A stretch of DNA of 64,000 bases from Atopsyche davidsoni (lineage: Eukaryota > Arthropoda > Insecta > Trichoptera > Hydrobiosidae): the NCBI GenBank assembly GCA_022113835.1, contig JAILWY010000004.1:6265501-6329500 (forward strand), given 5' to 3'. Shown here piece after piece: positions 1-11,612 of the stretch. The notes beneath the pieces are model-generated. The model saw only the letters and a program-made list of their open reading frames with translations, made no database searches and was not told the DNA's origin. Each line of letters opens with the position of its first letter. The stretch's first letter is position 1. The translations under genes were made by a program, and so were the position numbers.

Positions 1-486
1 GAAAATAAATATGATGCTTTTGATTATTTTAGATCTAAGTAATCACATATTATATATTTAAATTTGGACAAAACCTTTGAACGCAGAATTACCAAAAAAA
101 TTTGTAGATGGAAATGTGTAATTTCTTTATCCATAGCTGACAGATTTGTTTAACGTATCTTTGAACTTTATTTCGATTTTAAACAATACAAAATTAAGCA
201 CAAACAGGTGTATTAAACAGTGTAAAACATGGTTGCTTGCTGACCATGGGATTAAGGATATAATTTTTTCAATTGTTAGACCTAAAAAATTAATCTTGTC
301 TAATTTAGGTTCTATCGTGATTTACCTGTATACAATGCAAACTATGTAAATATATCAACCTCTTTTGTTACTGATTGCTATGATCGACTTTTATAATTTA
401 TTCAGAACAACTAAAAACTTGATTTTTACTGTTCAAGATAAACGAGTAATTAACTAAACAGAATATATTAATTTTAGATTAATGTT
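1..486. other. AT-rich sequence
   Basis: No gene, repeat or regulatory signal that I can support. Confidence 0.6.
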
Positions 487-780
487 AATCAGGATGCGTA
501 TTTATTTACCCATGCAGGTATTAGTATGTTTATGTGATTAAGCATATTTTTTCACACATTGAAACAATTAGCCCGAGCATATTAGTTCATATGTAGAATA
601 TGATTATTAAAAATTCTCACTAAATTGCAGTGGCTCGTTAGCATAGTTGGATAAATGCACCGGCCATGAAAGCTTGGGGATGTGGGTTCGAATCCCTCAC
701 AAGTCACGATGATATTTTCTGAGAGTTTTCTTTAATTGTTTTCAATGTGTGAAAAAATATGCTTAATCACATAAACAGAA
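487..780 (+). mobile_element. tRNA-derived short element with long inverted arms, copy 1
   Basis: Two near-perfect 44-base inverted arms, 527-570 and 733-777 (one extra T on the right), enclose a tRNA-like body at 630-707. The body has a pol III A box (TAGCATAGTTGG, 639-650), a perfect B box (GGTTCGAATCC, 685-695), a pairable acceptor stem (GTGGCTC / AAGTCAC, six of seven) and a D stem (GCAT/ATGC). The anticodon loop lacks the usual U33, so this is a tRNA-derived element, not a working tRNA gene. The shared family head GATGCGTATTTAT is at about 493. Confidence 0.7.
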
Positions 781-2579
781 TAATTTAAAAAAACCTTTAA
801 GATACAAGTTTCTAAATTACCTCGAATTACTTATCAGAGTTTACCAAGTTATACAAATTTCCTGTTCATAAAGTATCAATTAATATTTGAAGCCTTTGCC
901 GGTACGTTCCAGGATTTACTCTAAGCAATCCTTTTGAGTTTTCATTATAATAATAAGAATATTATTTATTGTTGGGAAGCTTTGTTTCATGGAAAGTTAA
1001 TCAACTCGGTGGATAAACAACACCAGATTCAAGCAGCAGGAAAACTTACTTGTTAAAATTTAAAATATATAATTAACGTTTGCGGATTTGTTGATGTTTT
1101 TAAAACTTAAATAATAAAACCCTAAGCATAAAAAATAATTTTACCGAATTCGATAGTTTTTACGTCTTTTTCGCATTTAACATATAAAAATAAAAAACAT
1201 TATATTCGCCTATAAATCGACAGCGTCTTTTTTTAATAAATTTTTCTTCAAACAATAAAAAAATTATTCGCAGTTTTTATCTTAATTTCAAAAATATTTT
1301 TATTGCGATCTTTATTTACCTGCAGCCTTTTTAATATTGATATTTCAGCTTTGAATATTTTGCTGTCGATTCTGTCTCGCGTGTTATATACTTAACTGGT
1401 TTAAAAAGTTAATATGTATGTAATTTACCCACCAAATTTTTTTGTCGATATCCCTAACTAAAAAAAAAATATTTTTAATTATTTATTTCATTGCAAGCGA
1501 CGGCTGAAATGTTTGAATATCCCAAATGCGCCAAAAGTCGTGGAAATTTCCCATTATTATACCGTAAAACATCCCCACAAATCCCTGCGGTTTCGAACTG
1601 ATTTGGACGCGAGCTTTTTGTTCCGGTTTTTGACGTTCCGAACCGGTTTTGTGCCAATTTCGGAAATAATGATTCCGTTCAAATGTGCCGGTTGTTTGTC
1701 AGATTTTAATTTATGGCTCGCGTGCGTATGTTTTTCAATTATTTCGGAAAATTCGTGATAAACGGACCTTCGAATTGGATATCGTTCATTTTAAAAGCAA
1801 TTTTATAGAATACAATGATGTACTTAGGGACGTAAACCGTATCTTTAAATGTATTTTTTTTTTATATAACCTTGTAAGATTTAGATAGAGGCTTCAATCA
1901 AATATTGTGTATTTTTTTTCCAATGTGGGTTGGTGAAACCGATCACAAATAAATACTAAAACGTGAATAAATCACGAATTGATTTTTTTTAAATATCAAA
2001 TACTAGCAGAGTACTATCTGTCAAAAACAATTTATAAAACCTTTTTCAATATGTTTCAAAAGAAAAACGGCTTTGAAAAATATTATTGCTGATCTGCGGC
2101 TCTGTAATAATTATTTTAATCCACTTTTAGAGTGCGTTTTGTCTCAAAAGCTCTTCTTTTCATTGGAAAAAATGTATAATTTTAAACATTTTGATATGGT
2201 TTTATATACAGTGCTTTATTCGTATTCAAACCATCATAGCTGCAAACATATCTGCTTACTACAAAAAGATAAATTAACTTAAGTATATGATATAAAATAT
2301 CTGCATTACAAAAAGTGTTTCAATATAAGTCGCAAACATTTTTATAACTAAGCAGTATGCATCTTAAAATTTTAATTTAAAAATATGTTCATATTTCTTG
2401 TATTGGATATTATTCAACATTACCATATTTTTTACCAACTAAATCTAATTTTCCTTAATACAAGAATTAAAGTGACTTTTTAATTCCAAGTTTTCAAAAG
2501 TATTCACTTTATTGACCTTACGTTTAAGCTAAGTATAAAGTTCTAAGTAAAATACTCTCGCGATAACTCATTTCCAACC
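781..2579. other. AT-rich sequence with one small island
   Basis: 1500-1760 is somewhat GC-richer (GGACGCGAGC, CGAACCGGTTTTG) and gives overlapping short frames on both strands. The rest shows nothing. Confidence 0.5.
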
Positions 2580-2870
2580 CTTATACATAGGTTCTACATG
2601 TATATATCCAGACTGCATCTCTTTTCAGAGGGGAGTCGGCCAATTTTCAGTAAACTAAGACCTCTATACATCAATCGGTTGGCCGGTGGAGGTTGTCGGC
2701 ACGTATCGTGTTTATGGACCCCGGATTGAGTCCAGGGGTAGAACTTAACGAGGGTAGCGCTGGCCAGGGCTCGCGGTTGATAATTAGGGGAAGGTTTAAT
2801 GGAGAAAGTGAAATGACTGAAATCAGGGCGTTTTATATGTTCCCTGATAGTTTTCTCCGCCACCATTGAC
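2580..2870 (-). other. GC-rich block of unknown nature
   Basis: An uninterrupted 90-codon frame (MVAEKTIREHIKRPDFSHF start) covers the block on the minus strand, preceded by GTCAATGGTGGCGG. It resembles the internal sequence of a repeat more than a conserved domain. I cannot classify it. Confidence 0.2.
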
Positions 2871-3558
2871 GAATAAACTAATGTTAAATTAAAAATTGGT
2901 TGAGTTTGATATCATTCAATAATATAATATAAAAACGACTAATATGCTGAACTGCTAATTTTCAGTGTTTAAAATTGATTAAATCTAATTATTGAATATT
3001 TGAATAAATTATACATGAATGTTTTTTCTTGCGTCTTTTTATCAACTACACGACTAGTATTAATCAGCGAAACGTATCAGACAAAGATAATATTTATAAT
3101 TTTTTCACAAATGTAAGTATTGTTTATTCTCACAGTAATGCATCATTTTAGTAATACATCAATTTACAGTAATACATTATTCACTCGACCGAATAAACTC
3201 AGCTTTATTGCATAATTTCAGTAGATTGATTTGTATTTATTTTTTCTCATAATTAGTAATTGGCAGATCAAACAGGTGGTTGTTATAAATATAATAAAAT
3301 TTTAATCATTAATTTTAAATATTATTATAAATATAGTACGAAAATGTCTCAAAAATAAAAACGAACTGCGCACAAAATACCAACGTGGGACCTAAGTACG
3401 AGGGGAATTCGCAACCTAATAAAAACCTAATAACATAAAAACGTTAAAAAATGAAGCAACAATACGCGAGGCGAATAAAGCGCCCCGCATTAGGCACGCA
3501 GCCCATGGCCGAGGTGGACTATCAACATTATCATTAGCAAGATTCCGGTACAAGACTC

Positions 3559-3693
3559 ACCTGCAAAAAGTGTATCATATCTGTAACCACCTGGGCGGGG
3601 TATAAATCCAAGCGTAAGTGTAACGATGCCATTAGGCAACCGCATGCGCCCCCACCCCCGCCCACGCCCACCCCCGCCCACCCCCGCCAGCAC
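3559..3693 (-). CDS. Weak candidate exon with consensus donor
   Basis: On the minus strand an open frame runs into TTTTTGCAG|GTGAGT, a near-perfect donor at 3559/3558. It includes MRLPNGIVTLTLGFIPRP and GGYRYDTLFA before the splice. Its upstream part is the GC-rich minisatellite at about 3650-3690, read as Gly/Arg repeats, so the real start would be the ATG at about 3645 or an acceptor near 3698. The product is not recognised. Confidence 0.2.
3650..3690. repeat. C-rich short tandem repeat
   Basis: Imperfect repeats of CCCACCCCCG / CCCACGC run for about 40 bases in a GC-rich island that also holds GGGCGGGGTATAAATCC on the plus strand at about 3595. Confidence 0.6.
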
Positions 3694-3700
3694 ACTGCGC

Positions 3701-5900
3701 CGAAGCCTTATTTTATTTATATCTTATTCATATAACAAGTCTTAAATATATTTTTTTCATTCAAATGCCTGATGGCAAAGCTTAGATAACGAGTAGTTCA
3801 TAGCCGCACTATTCTCTAAGACATGAAATCGCAAAGGAACAGGCGGTGCACCAGAAGTTTAACTCTTTCCACTCCGTTGGCGACAATGTGTCGACATGGT
3901 AAATTCCTTTGTAACTCCGTTGGCGACTATAGGTCGCCATAGTGCACCTTATATTGTTTACCCTATAAGAAGTCTAGGTGCGTATAAGAGCAGATATAAA
4001 CCCTTTTTGTCAGTTTTGCAAAGTAATTGCTGCCATTCGGACGTAGTCACGTTGTTAAATTATAAAAAAAAAAACAAACAAAAAAAAAATCCGGAGTTCA
4101 AAGGGTTAAAGCATGTATAAAGTAAGTAAAAAAAAGTATAGAATGTAAAAAGTTAAAAGACCACTTTTGATCTATAATTATATTACTGGTTATATAAGCA
4201 CTTTAAAATAAAGCTGCAATTATTTTTACATTAATTAGGCAAGCATTTATAGGAATCAGATACAATCGAATTATATCTGACTTATGTCGTATTAAAATAT
4301 GAAAAAATTATAAAATGTGTACATAAGAAACATCAAATCATAACCATAAAAAAAAAAATTATTTTATTCCTATGCATATTTTGCAGTATAACCATTGTAT
4401 TTTCTAAAAATTGCTAGTTGATTAATAGCATTCAATTGAAACTCACTACAAAAATTGTTTTTTTTTATTATTCCCAAAGATATTTACTTTTTTATCAAAA
4501 ATATGATATGATGTATTATATCAACGTTCTTATCAGAAAATAAATAGCATATAATGCTTTTTTTCCGTATTTGATATAACCCATTTTATTAAATTGCCGA
4601 TCAGCCGCTTGATTGTAAAACAGTGAGAATTCCGTTAGGGGTGAGTAGTTCTGGATGATAAATTATCATAATATTACGTGATAGTGATATTCTATTCGCA
4701 AATGTTCCATTCAGGAGTGATAGCTTCATAATTCAATGGTAGATCACCGTGATGAAAAAATGGAGGTATGTGAGAGTGTGTCGTAAAAAAGTAAATCCAA
4801 AACCATTTTTTTGTGTAGAAATCTTTGTGATTGTCGTCTTAAAAGAAATGCTTTGTGTAATTTAAAAACAGAAACTAAAAAAACGTATCAAATAACAAAC
4901 ATTAATTTATTTTATTTAATAATTTAATATTATTTGGTAATCGTAAAACAAGACATCTTATGATGCTTAAATCGTGCTTAAGAAAGTAAGTAAATAAATT
5001 ATTTTAAAAAAGCAATCCTTATCTCTCATATTTCTCGTAAATAAATTTAACTTGAAATTAAATGATTTTCGGACTCCGCTTATTAAAGATGTTTTGTACG
5101 ACAGCTTGCGTGTAATTGATTTTCTGGTTCAGTTATTTTCATCTTTAATTTTCTCTGAATTCTATAATAACGTCTAGACTTGGAAATATTTCTATGGAAA
5201 CTATATACAGTGTACCGTTACAATTAACAAGGGTTTGAGCTGAAATTCTTAGGGATGCACAGCGCAATGATCGAATTAACCATTTATTGTTTTATAACGA
5301 ATATAATTTATTTTTGAGCGGTGTATAAATTTTATAAATGATAGTTTATTTAAAATCCATTTTTAAAATGTAAAACCATATAAAAAAAACCATAGTATGA
5401 TATGATGTAATAAATCCAATGCTGATTTTTTTTCAATATTAAAAAAAAAAAAATGACAATGTCTAACTTAATTAAATTTAAAAAAAAAAATTAAAATTGT
5501 AATTTTAAAAATTACTTTTACATTTGTTACTTCCTTTTTACAGAAAAGTACAAAGAATCGTTGCTTTTTCAAATAGCAACAACAACGATTTTCATTGTTA
5601 GTGGTAATTATGAAAAACTATTTAAAGACATTTGATGGCATTGAACAGGTTTGGGGTCTCCATTTTTATTTCAATATTAAATTCTTACAAGCAAAATATT
5701 TTAACGAAAATAATGATGCTTTATTTTATTAAATTAAAACGCTTAAAATGCGAGTACATATAATGTTTTTTTTTTAAATATTTTAACCAAAAATCATATT
5801 TTTTACGTCATACGTCTCGCTTCATTATCTCATGAGTGCTTTTGAATCTCAAGTGTGCAATCACCAGAAGAAAAAAATATTTTCTTGGGCTGAAGTATCC
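3701..5900. other. AT-rich sequence
   Basis: ACTCCGTTGGCGAC occurs at about 3872 and 3915, a 14-base direct repeat about 45 bases apart. Otherwise poly(A/T) runs and no supported feature. Confidence 0.5.
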
Positions 5901-6042
5901 CGGATGTGACGTCACCGCCACTCCAGGTATCTCAGCGCCATCTGTCAGCGTTTCAGGTGACTTCCGGCTGAAGTGGCACTTCTGACATCTTGGGGGACAA
6001 CCGCCAGGAAATCATTTTTATTTCTCTTGCGTTATTAACAGC
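5901..6042 (+). promoter_or_regulatory. CRE-containing promoter-like block with possible non-coding first exon
   Basis: A GC-rich block in AT-rich DNA begins with a full CRE palindrome, TGACGTCA at 5907-5914. A CTCF-like word GCGCCATCTG follows near 5935, then CATCTTGG (YY1-like on the reverse). It ends at a consensus donor, AACAGCG|GTGAGTTT, at 6042/6043. The pattern suits a promoter plus untranslated first exon of a plus-strand gene. No coding frame is evident. Confidence 0.3.
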
Positions 6043-6250
6043 GGTGAGTTTCTGCATATTTTAACAAATTAAAACCAATTTAATATGAAAATTACAAAAC
6101 TTATTCATATTTAATTTATTGTTGGCTAACTTAGAGTTGTTTAATATATATTACGTAGTTTAAATCCAAAAAAAATAATCTGATCAAGAAACCTATAAAT
6201 GGAAATTTGGATTTTCAGCATGTTGTTATGCACAGAGATTTGCATTAGAG

Positions 6251-6664
6251 CAGTGGCTCTCTAACTCTTTTGGCCCACGGACCCCTTTTCATAGTCAAAA
6301 CTTGTCCACGGACCCACTTTCATGGTCAAAACTTGTCCACAGACCCCCTTTCATAGTCAAAACTTGCCTACGGACCCTCTTTCATAGTCAAAACTTGCCT
6401 ACTTACCCTGAGTGAAAAACTACATAAATTCATATTATATTCTAGTTGGTGCAAGTATCGACTCTATTGCTTGCCTGTATTAACCTACCTGACTCACCGC
6501 GATGCCTTTTATTACTTGTATTTTATGCACCTGTCGTAAAAATCGCTAATAAAAATGTGTCACAATTTTTTTATTTTATATTAAACCTTTCGCGGACCCC
6601 CTGACGTTGTTCAGGGACCCCCAAATCGATTTTTATTTTCTAAAGACCACTTTGAGAAGCACTG
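6251..6664. mobile_element. hAT-type non-autonomous element with internal tandem repeat
   Basis: Ends CAGTGGCTCTCTAACTCTTT and ...CTTTGAGAAGCACTG form hAT-style inverted repeats (CAGTGnTTCTCAA class). It contains no ORF. The 8-base flanks (CATTAGAG and TACTTGAG) match at five positions, so the target duplication is decayed or the copy is old. Confidence 0.6.
6278..6410. repeat. Four imperfect 33-base tandem units inside the hAT element
   Basis: Units read CACGGACCC...TTTCATAGTCAAAACTTGTC and differ by a few bases each. They lie next to the left terminal repeat. Confidence 0.75.
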
Positions 6665-8302
6665 TACTTGAGAGTGATTTTTCTCGTTACAAATTTAATC
6701 AGAATTAGGATAATTAACATAAACTTCTTACAACCAGAATTCCGAGCTTCGGAATTCAACAAACTCACCGTTAAATAACGAGGTGGTTATTTGGTTTTTG
6801 AAATAGCACAGTGTTCATGTTGTTATTTTTCCTATTGTATTAATATAATTCACGTATTCATAAGCGGTATTCAAAACTCTGTGGTTTTATTTATCATGTG
6901 TTTTTATCAAAATTCATTAAATGACAATATCTGGATGAGATATCTACTAATTAAAAAATAATGTATGTACTCTTAAAAGAGGCTTTTTATTTTCTCTATA
7001 ATATGACAAAACAGAGTTTTAAGAAAGTATAATCGTTTTTTTTTGGATAAAAAATATCAATTGAGAATTGTTTGCGTTTTCAAAAAGAATAAAAAACACA
7101 CAATATTTTTTTAATTCCAATTCGCTTTAGGTGAAATCTAACGCACGTGTAGGCGCTTCCAAAACGCCCAGAGGCCGCGATCGACACGTCTTTTTTATTC
7201 AAAAAAATGAGAAAAAAATTGTTTTAAAAAAGACAATTATTCCGACCCGTGTAAACATTCGAGTTCCGACTGGAATTTCAAAGTAAAACGAAAAATGGGC
7301 CGATATTTCGTATTGAGTTTTGTCGCGCGCTGGAAAAACATATTTTTCCCGCGAACAGCCCCGATGGTGCTCTGTCAAAATATTGGCCGAGCTGATGAGA
7401 GACTCCTCTCTCTCACTCAAAATATACAGTTGCATGTCCAATAGAGTTAATCTCACCGGTAGAAGTAATAAAAATTAAACCACCCCTATCTAATTTATGA
7501 AAAAAACTTTAAACGTTCATACAATTTCCAATTTACCTTATAAATTGTTGCTACATTAGATTCTATTTTCTCATTTATAAATTGATTTTTTTGTTGCTTC
7601 TTTGTCTAGTGCCTAGTACAGTTACTTACCGGTCAAAGAGTTGAATTTTATACCAGTATACTCTACTTTTATAAATACCTCTTTGATATAATTTCTCCAT
7701 CATATTTTGTAGTGTAGCTTTTTTCTCTACCGATGTTTTAGTTCCTGTACTGAAACCATCTTCAGAGATCTTTTTTTTGAAAATAATCTCAGTATCAGTA
7801 CAAAAAGCTTCAGGCAGCTAAACACCCAAACAAACCACAAAACCAAAATCTACGAGTATACCTATTGATACTAATATTTAATCGATTTGTTGCCTTGTAG
7901 GGCGAAAAAATCAAATAAAAATTTAATCCCTGGATTCTCGAGAATGTCTTGTAGACTGTATCATACCCGCTCGTAAGTTTTTCGCAACTACCAATTTGTT
8001 CCGAGACCATTCTGTACCGATGAAATTACTTTTTAAAGGCACCGGATAGATGTGAGAGCCCGCTGCGGTATGAAAGGAGAGGCGAGTATGACGGTGGTAG
8101 GGGCGCAAGAAGTGGCCGATTTAATAATACTCGGGGGTGTGCACAAGCTATATACACATTTATATGTATATATATAAATATATATATGTATAAATAATAT
8201 ATTCATTCCAAAAAAAATATTTTAAAAATAGATCTTGCTTTCCAAAGATGCATCATGTTGTAAATGCCCTAATTGATTATTAGTTGGTTATTTAAATACT
8301 CT
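6665..8302. other. Non-coding, two GC-richer islands
   Basis: Islands at about 7140-7460 and 7925-8130; the second has a 61-codon frame on the minus strand without motifs. An imperfect TA-rich run lies at 8150-8205. Confidence 0.4.
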
Positions 8303-8650
8303 CAGTTCTTCTTTATGGAGTCGAAGCTTAGACACTCAAGACAGCTACCGTACGAAGAATTGGGGCGGCATAAATGTGGCTGTATATAAGAATCCTTAAA
8401 ATACCATGGGTTCACACTCGTCGAACACTCGACGTTGGTAAAGAAGCGGATGGTCTCCTATTTTGGCCACATTTTCTGTAACAATAAATATAGCATCATA
8501 CAGCTGAATGTCCAAGAAAAAGAGGCATTGGAATGATGAAGTTTTTGAGGATGCGGAATTTACTCCAGTGGCTAGATATCGATATGTTATAATAGGATGT
8601 GTTCGATGAAATGTTCACCAACCTCCTATGAGAAGAGGCTCCAATGAGAG
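8303..8650 (+). pseudogene. Non-LTR retrotransposon fragment, reverse-transcriptase ORF tail
   Basis: The plus strand gives LYGVEA*TLKTATVRRI then MWLYIRILKIPWV, followed by decayed KKRK and LQL-type segments and the 3' end (CACCAACCTCCTATGAGAAG). These are the C-terminal segments that follow the reverse-transcriptase domain in insect endonuclease-reverse transcriptase LINEs. Several stops and shifts are present. Confidence 0.7.
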
Positions 8651-8699
8651 AGATTGTTATCGCTCAATTCTTCTATACGATTTTGCAATGAAAATGAAT

Positions 8700-8950
8700 A
8701 GTTAATTAATGTAAATAATGGCTAAGTTCCAGGCTAGTCCGCCCCTGACCAGACCGGGTTCCGGAAGTGCATCTCCCGGCATCTGCGGTCGGCGCCGCTA
8801 ATAGAGCGACTGTAGGACGCGACACTAAACTGCCCTCGGAAATTTTGATAACTTCATAACCAGCCAGCGCTGGGTCGCCTCAACGACGCTTGCTTGTTTA
8901 TGACTTAAAATCTTCACGCCTTTTTCCCTGGAAAAAATAATATTCATTCA
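8700..8950. other. GC-richer island next to a retrotransposon fragment
   Basis: CCGGGTTCCGGAAGTGC includes an ETS-like CCGGAAGT. There is no open frame across the block. Confidence 0.25.
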
Positions 8951-9235
8951 CATGAATTAAAATTGATTATTTCACAACTAAAATATTTTATTAGCATTTA
9001 TGCACCGGCGAAAATGTTGAAACATCTCATCGACCATTTGTTAGAATATTACCATGAAATACAAGATAGAATATACTCAAAAAAAAATCTATTAAAATAT
9101 TGAACATCTATGAGTTATTTTTACACAAAGTGGAGATGTAATAAACAAGGCAGCCTGAAAAGCTGTGAGCAGCATGCTACTTTTACAGACTCATATATTT
9201 TTAATTATCTGTGCTTATGTATTATAGTGTAGAAG

Positions 9236-9302
9236 GACCCGGAGCATAAATTTATGCTTAGTGAGGTGGTCGCCAACCTCCTCTGAGGAGAGACACCCGA
9301 TG
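9236..9302 (+). repeat. Retrotransposon 3'-end fragment
   Basis: ATGCTTAGTGAGGTGGTCGC followed by CAACCTCCTCTGAGGAGAGA is the shared 3' end of the retrotransposon family. There is no ORF. Confidence 0.5.
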
Positions 9303-9369
9303 AAAAATATATATTATTAAAATTACTTGCAAAAGGAAGCAACCGCAGAAACTTCAAGTATACAAATAA

Positions 9370-9640
9370 AATATTATCCTTGCCATTATGACCATGTAGG
9401 TAGGAGGTAAAATTTTATGGTTGGGTCATAAGGCCCGAGTACGGAGGTGGCCGGTAAAAATATCGACTTTGGGAGTTGGCACTACGTCTGCCTGCACTGC
9501 CGGCGAGGCTCTGCAAGACGTATATTGTTCCATGGAGCATTGGCTACCCACTGAAGTCACCGACTTCCGCTGAAATCCGAGGTACCTGCTGAGCCTGAAG
9601 GTATCGACTTGGTAAAGTGTCGTAAAGGATTAAATAAATT
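9370..9640. other. GC-richer island
   Basis: Between a retrotransposon 3' end and AT-rich DNA. It contains GAGTACGGAGGTGGCCGG and no supported exon. Confidence 0.25.
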
Positions 9641-10057
9641 CGAAAGTTTTTACAATGGTTTTCAGTGAAAAAATTTAGCACAAACATCAAAAAGCGTAAT
9701 ATCACTAAGCTCTTCAACTGAATAAAAAAATTACGCTTAGAAGACGCAATGAGTGTCTTATTTTTCTGCAATATGGTTCTAATATAATAATTAAATACAG
9801 AATTGAAATTTTTGTCTTAATCAAACTTATGAAAAAACTGAAAAAATGCTTATGACTGAAATTCTATTCCATGGTTTAAACATTTTTAAAGATAATCTAT
9901 ATTTATTGTAATTATTATATTCATGTTCAATTGTTATTTAATTAAATTAATTTATAGTTGCGTGGGTCCGATTATTTGTAAACAGTTGGAAGATAATTGT
10001 TGGTTATAATATTGTAAGCTTGTGCTTCGGATGAAGTGTGTAACGTTACATCGTTGA

Positions 10058-10303
10058 TGGAGATACGATATTGATAAACAGATACATTATAAAGAGTTAG
10101 GATTAATACAGTTCATCAACCTTAACTACCGGTATCCCAATAGTGGAGGCTTCCCTTTGACTATTCGGGATACTAATTGGACTGCAATTTCAGTGCATCC
10201 AATACACGTGTGGGGATTTCCAACGTACGGATTCAATGCATTATACGAAATTTCAGGCATTTCAGGGACCCTTTTATGGGCTACCTGGTTCGCTATATAT
10301 ATT
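10058..10303 (+). CDS. Unidentified 82-codon stop-to-stop reading frame without a start
   Basis: Open between TGA at 10055 and TAA at 10304, with no ATG in frame. The middle reads TIRDTNWTAISVHPIHVWGF; the end (SGTLLWATWFAIYI) is aromatic and hydrophobic like a membrane segment. A possible acceptor, TTGATAAACAG, lies at about 10080. It could be a membrane-receptor exon, a pseudogene piece or chance. I see no diagnostic motif. Confidence 0.15.
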
Positions 10304-10309
10304 TAAATC

Positions 10310-11428
10310 AACGACCACTGGAATCTATTCAATAATATACAAAAGCAAAATGCTACTATTAAGTGGTTCAGTTTTTGTAAGATTAAAATATTACTATTTC
10401 CACGTTATATCAAAGTATTCACTCAAAAACTTTGTATGATAATATATTTTTAGGAGAACGGTTTAATTACTGACAGTCGGAAATTTTACTTTTTGAGAAA
10501 ATTTAATCATTCTGTGTGGCATAAAAAACAATAATTAATTATTTGGTTAAAAATTTAAATTAATATATGTCGTCCTTTATGCTACAAATGAAACAGAAAA
10601 CGCAAAACTTAAAACAAAAACGATTAAACAGAATGAATATGGTGCAAAAAGGATTGATTTTGCTTTTTCTATGCAAATCAAGATGATACTAAATAGCAAA
10701 ATATTTACTCAACTGAGAAAAGCAGCTAATACAAATGTATATATTTTAAAAATATTTACATATTACATATTTATATACTATATCGGTAAAATATTCATGT
10801 ATTTTCTAATATTGTCTCCTTGTCTGAAATTGATGAAATATGATATATTCGATCAGAAACTTTATCTCTATTTATCTTAATTAAACAAGCATAATACCGA
10901 ATCTCCCGCGTACCTACGTAAGACAATTTAATTTTACAAGTCGGTTACAATACAAACACAGCTTGTATATTCAAATAAAACGATACAATTACGCGTGTCT
11001 TATTCGAAAAGGCGGCGCTCCGTCCCATTTCCGAATCGCGCATAATTTAAAATCCAAAATGGCGGAAGTAGATATTCACAGGGTAAACATGAAGCTTTGC
11101 ATTTCACGAAGCGGCCATCGCATATTTCGATATTTGCTCGAAATTCAGTGAGATGGAGTAACCGAAAAATAAAAAAAAAATCGTCGGCGCATTGAAATGT
11201 AAAATAATTTTTCAAAACATACGAAAACTTGCATTTGGCTTAATACCATTTTTAAAATGCTACGTCAATCGTATTGTTAATTGAAAAATGGTTAAATACT
11301 AATTATTTATTTGATATGTGATCAGTAAACAAGACAACAGAGTGGTTTCTTTTAAAAAATATTCAATCGCTTGGTTTCTTGCATAGCCGCCGTGAAATAA
11401 ATGTATCTAAGTCATGATAATTTTGTTG
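10310..11428. other. AT-rich sequence with one island
   Basis: The island at 10980-11160 includes CCAAAATGGCGGAAG. Overlapping frames on both strands have no motif. Confidence 0.4.
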
Positions 11429-11612
11429 AGGGACAAGGCATTTGATTGGTAAAGATCCTTTATTAACTTTGTATTCTGTCTTCACTTTGAGTTTATACCA
11501 AATAGACTAGGTCATCATCTGATGCATATGATGATGACCTAGTCTATTTGGTCGAAACTAGTCATGCAAAAAATATAATAAACTCAAAGTGAAGACAGAG
11601 TACAAAGCTACT
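11429..11612 (+). mobile_element. Penelope-like terminal fragment with hammerhead-like hairpin, copy 1
   Basis: Inverted arms TATTCTGTCTTCACTTTGAG (11472-11491) and CTCAAAGTGAAGACAGAG (11583-11600) enclose a hairpin-rich core. The core (11523-11568) reads TGCAT-a-TGATGA-t-GACC...GGTC-GAAAC-TA-GTC-ATGCA, with 5-bp stem I and 4-bp stem II. It shares GAGGGACAAGGCATTTGATT flanks with the copy at 37326. Confidence 0.5.

Noticed and set aside
630..707. Possible tRNA gene
   Set aside because: A and B boxes are good, but the anticodon loop lacks U33 and the sequence belongs to a dispersed family with diverged copies.
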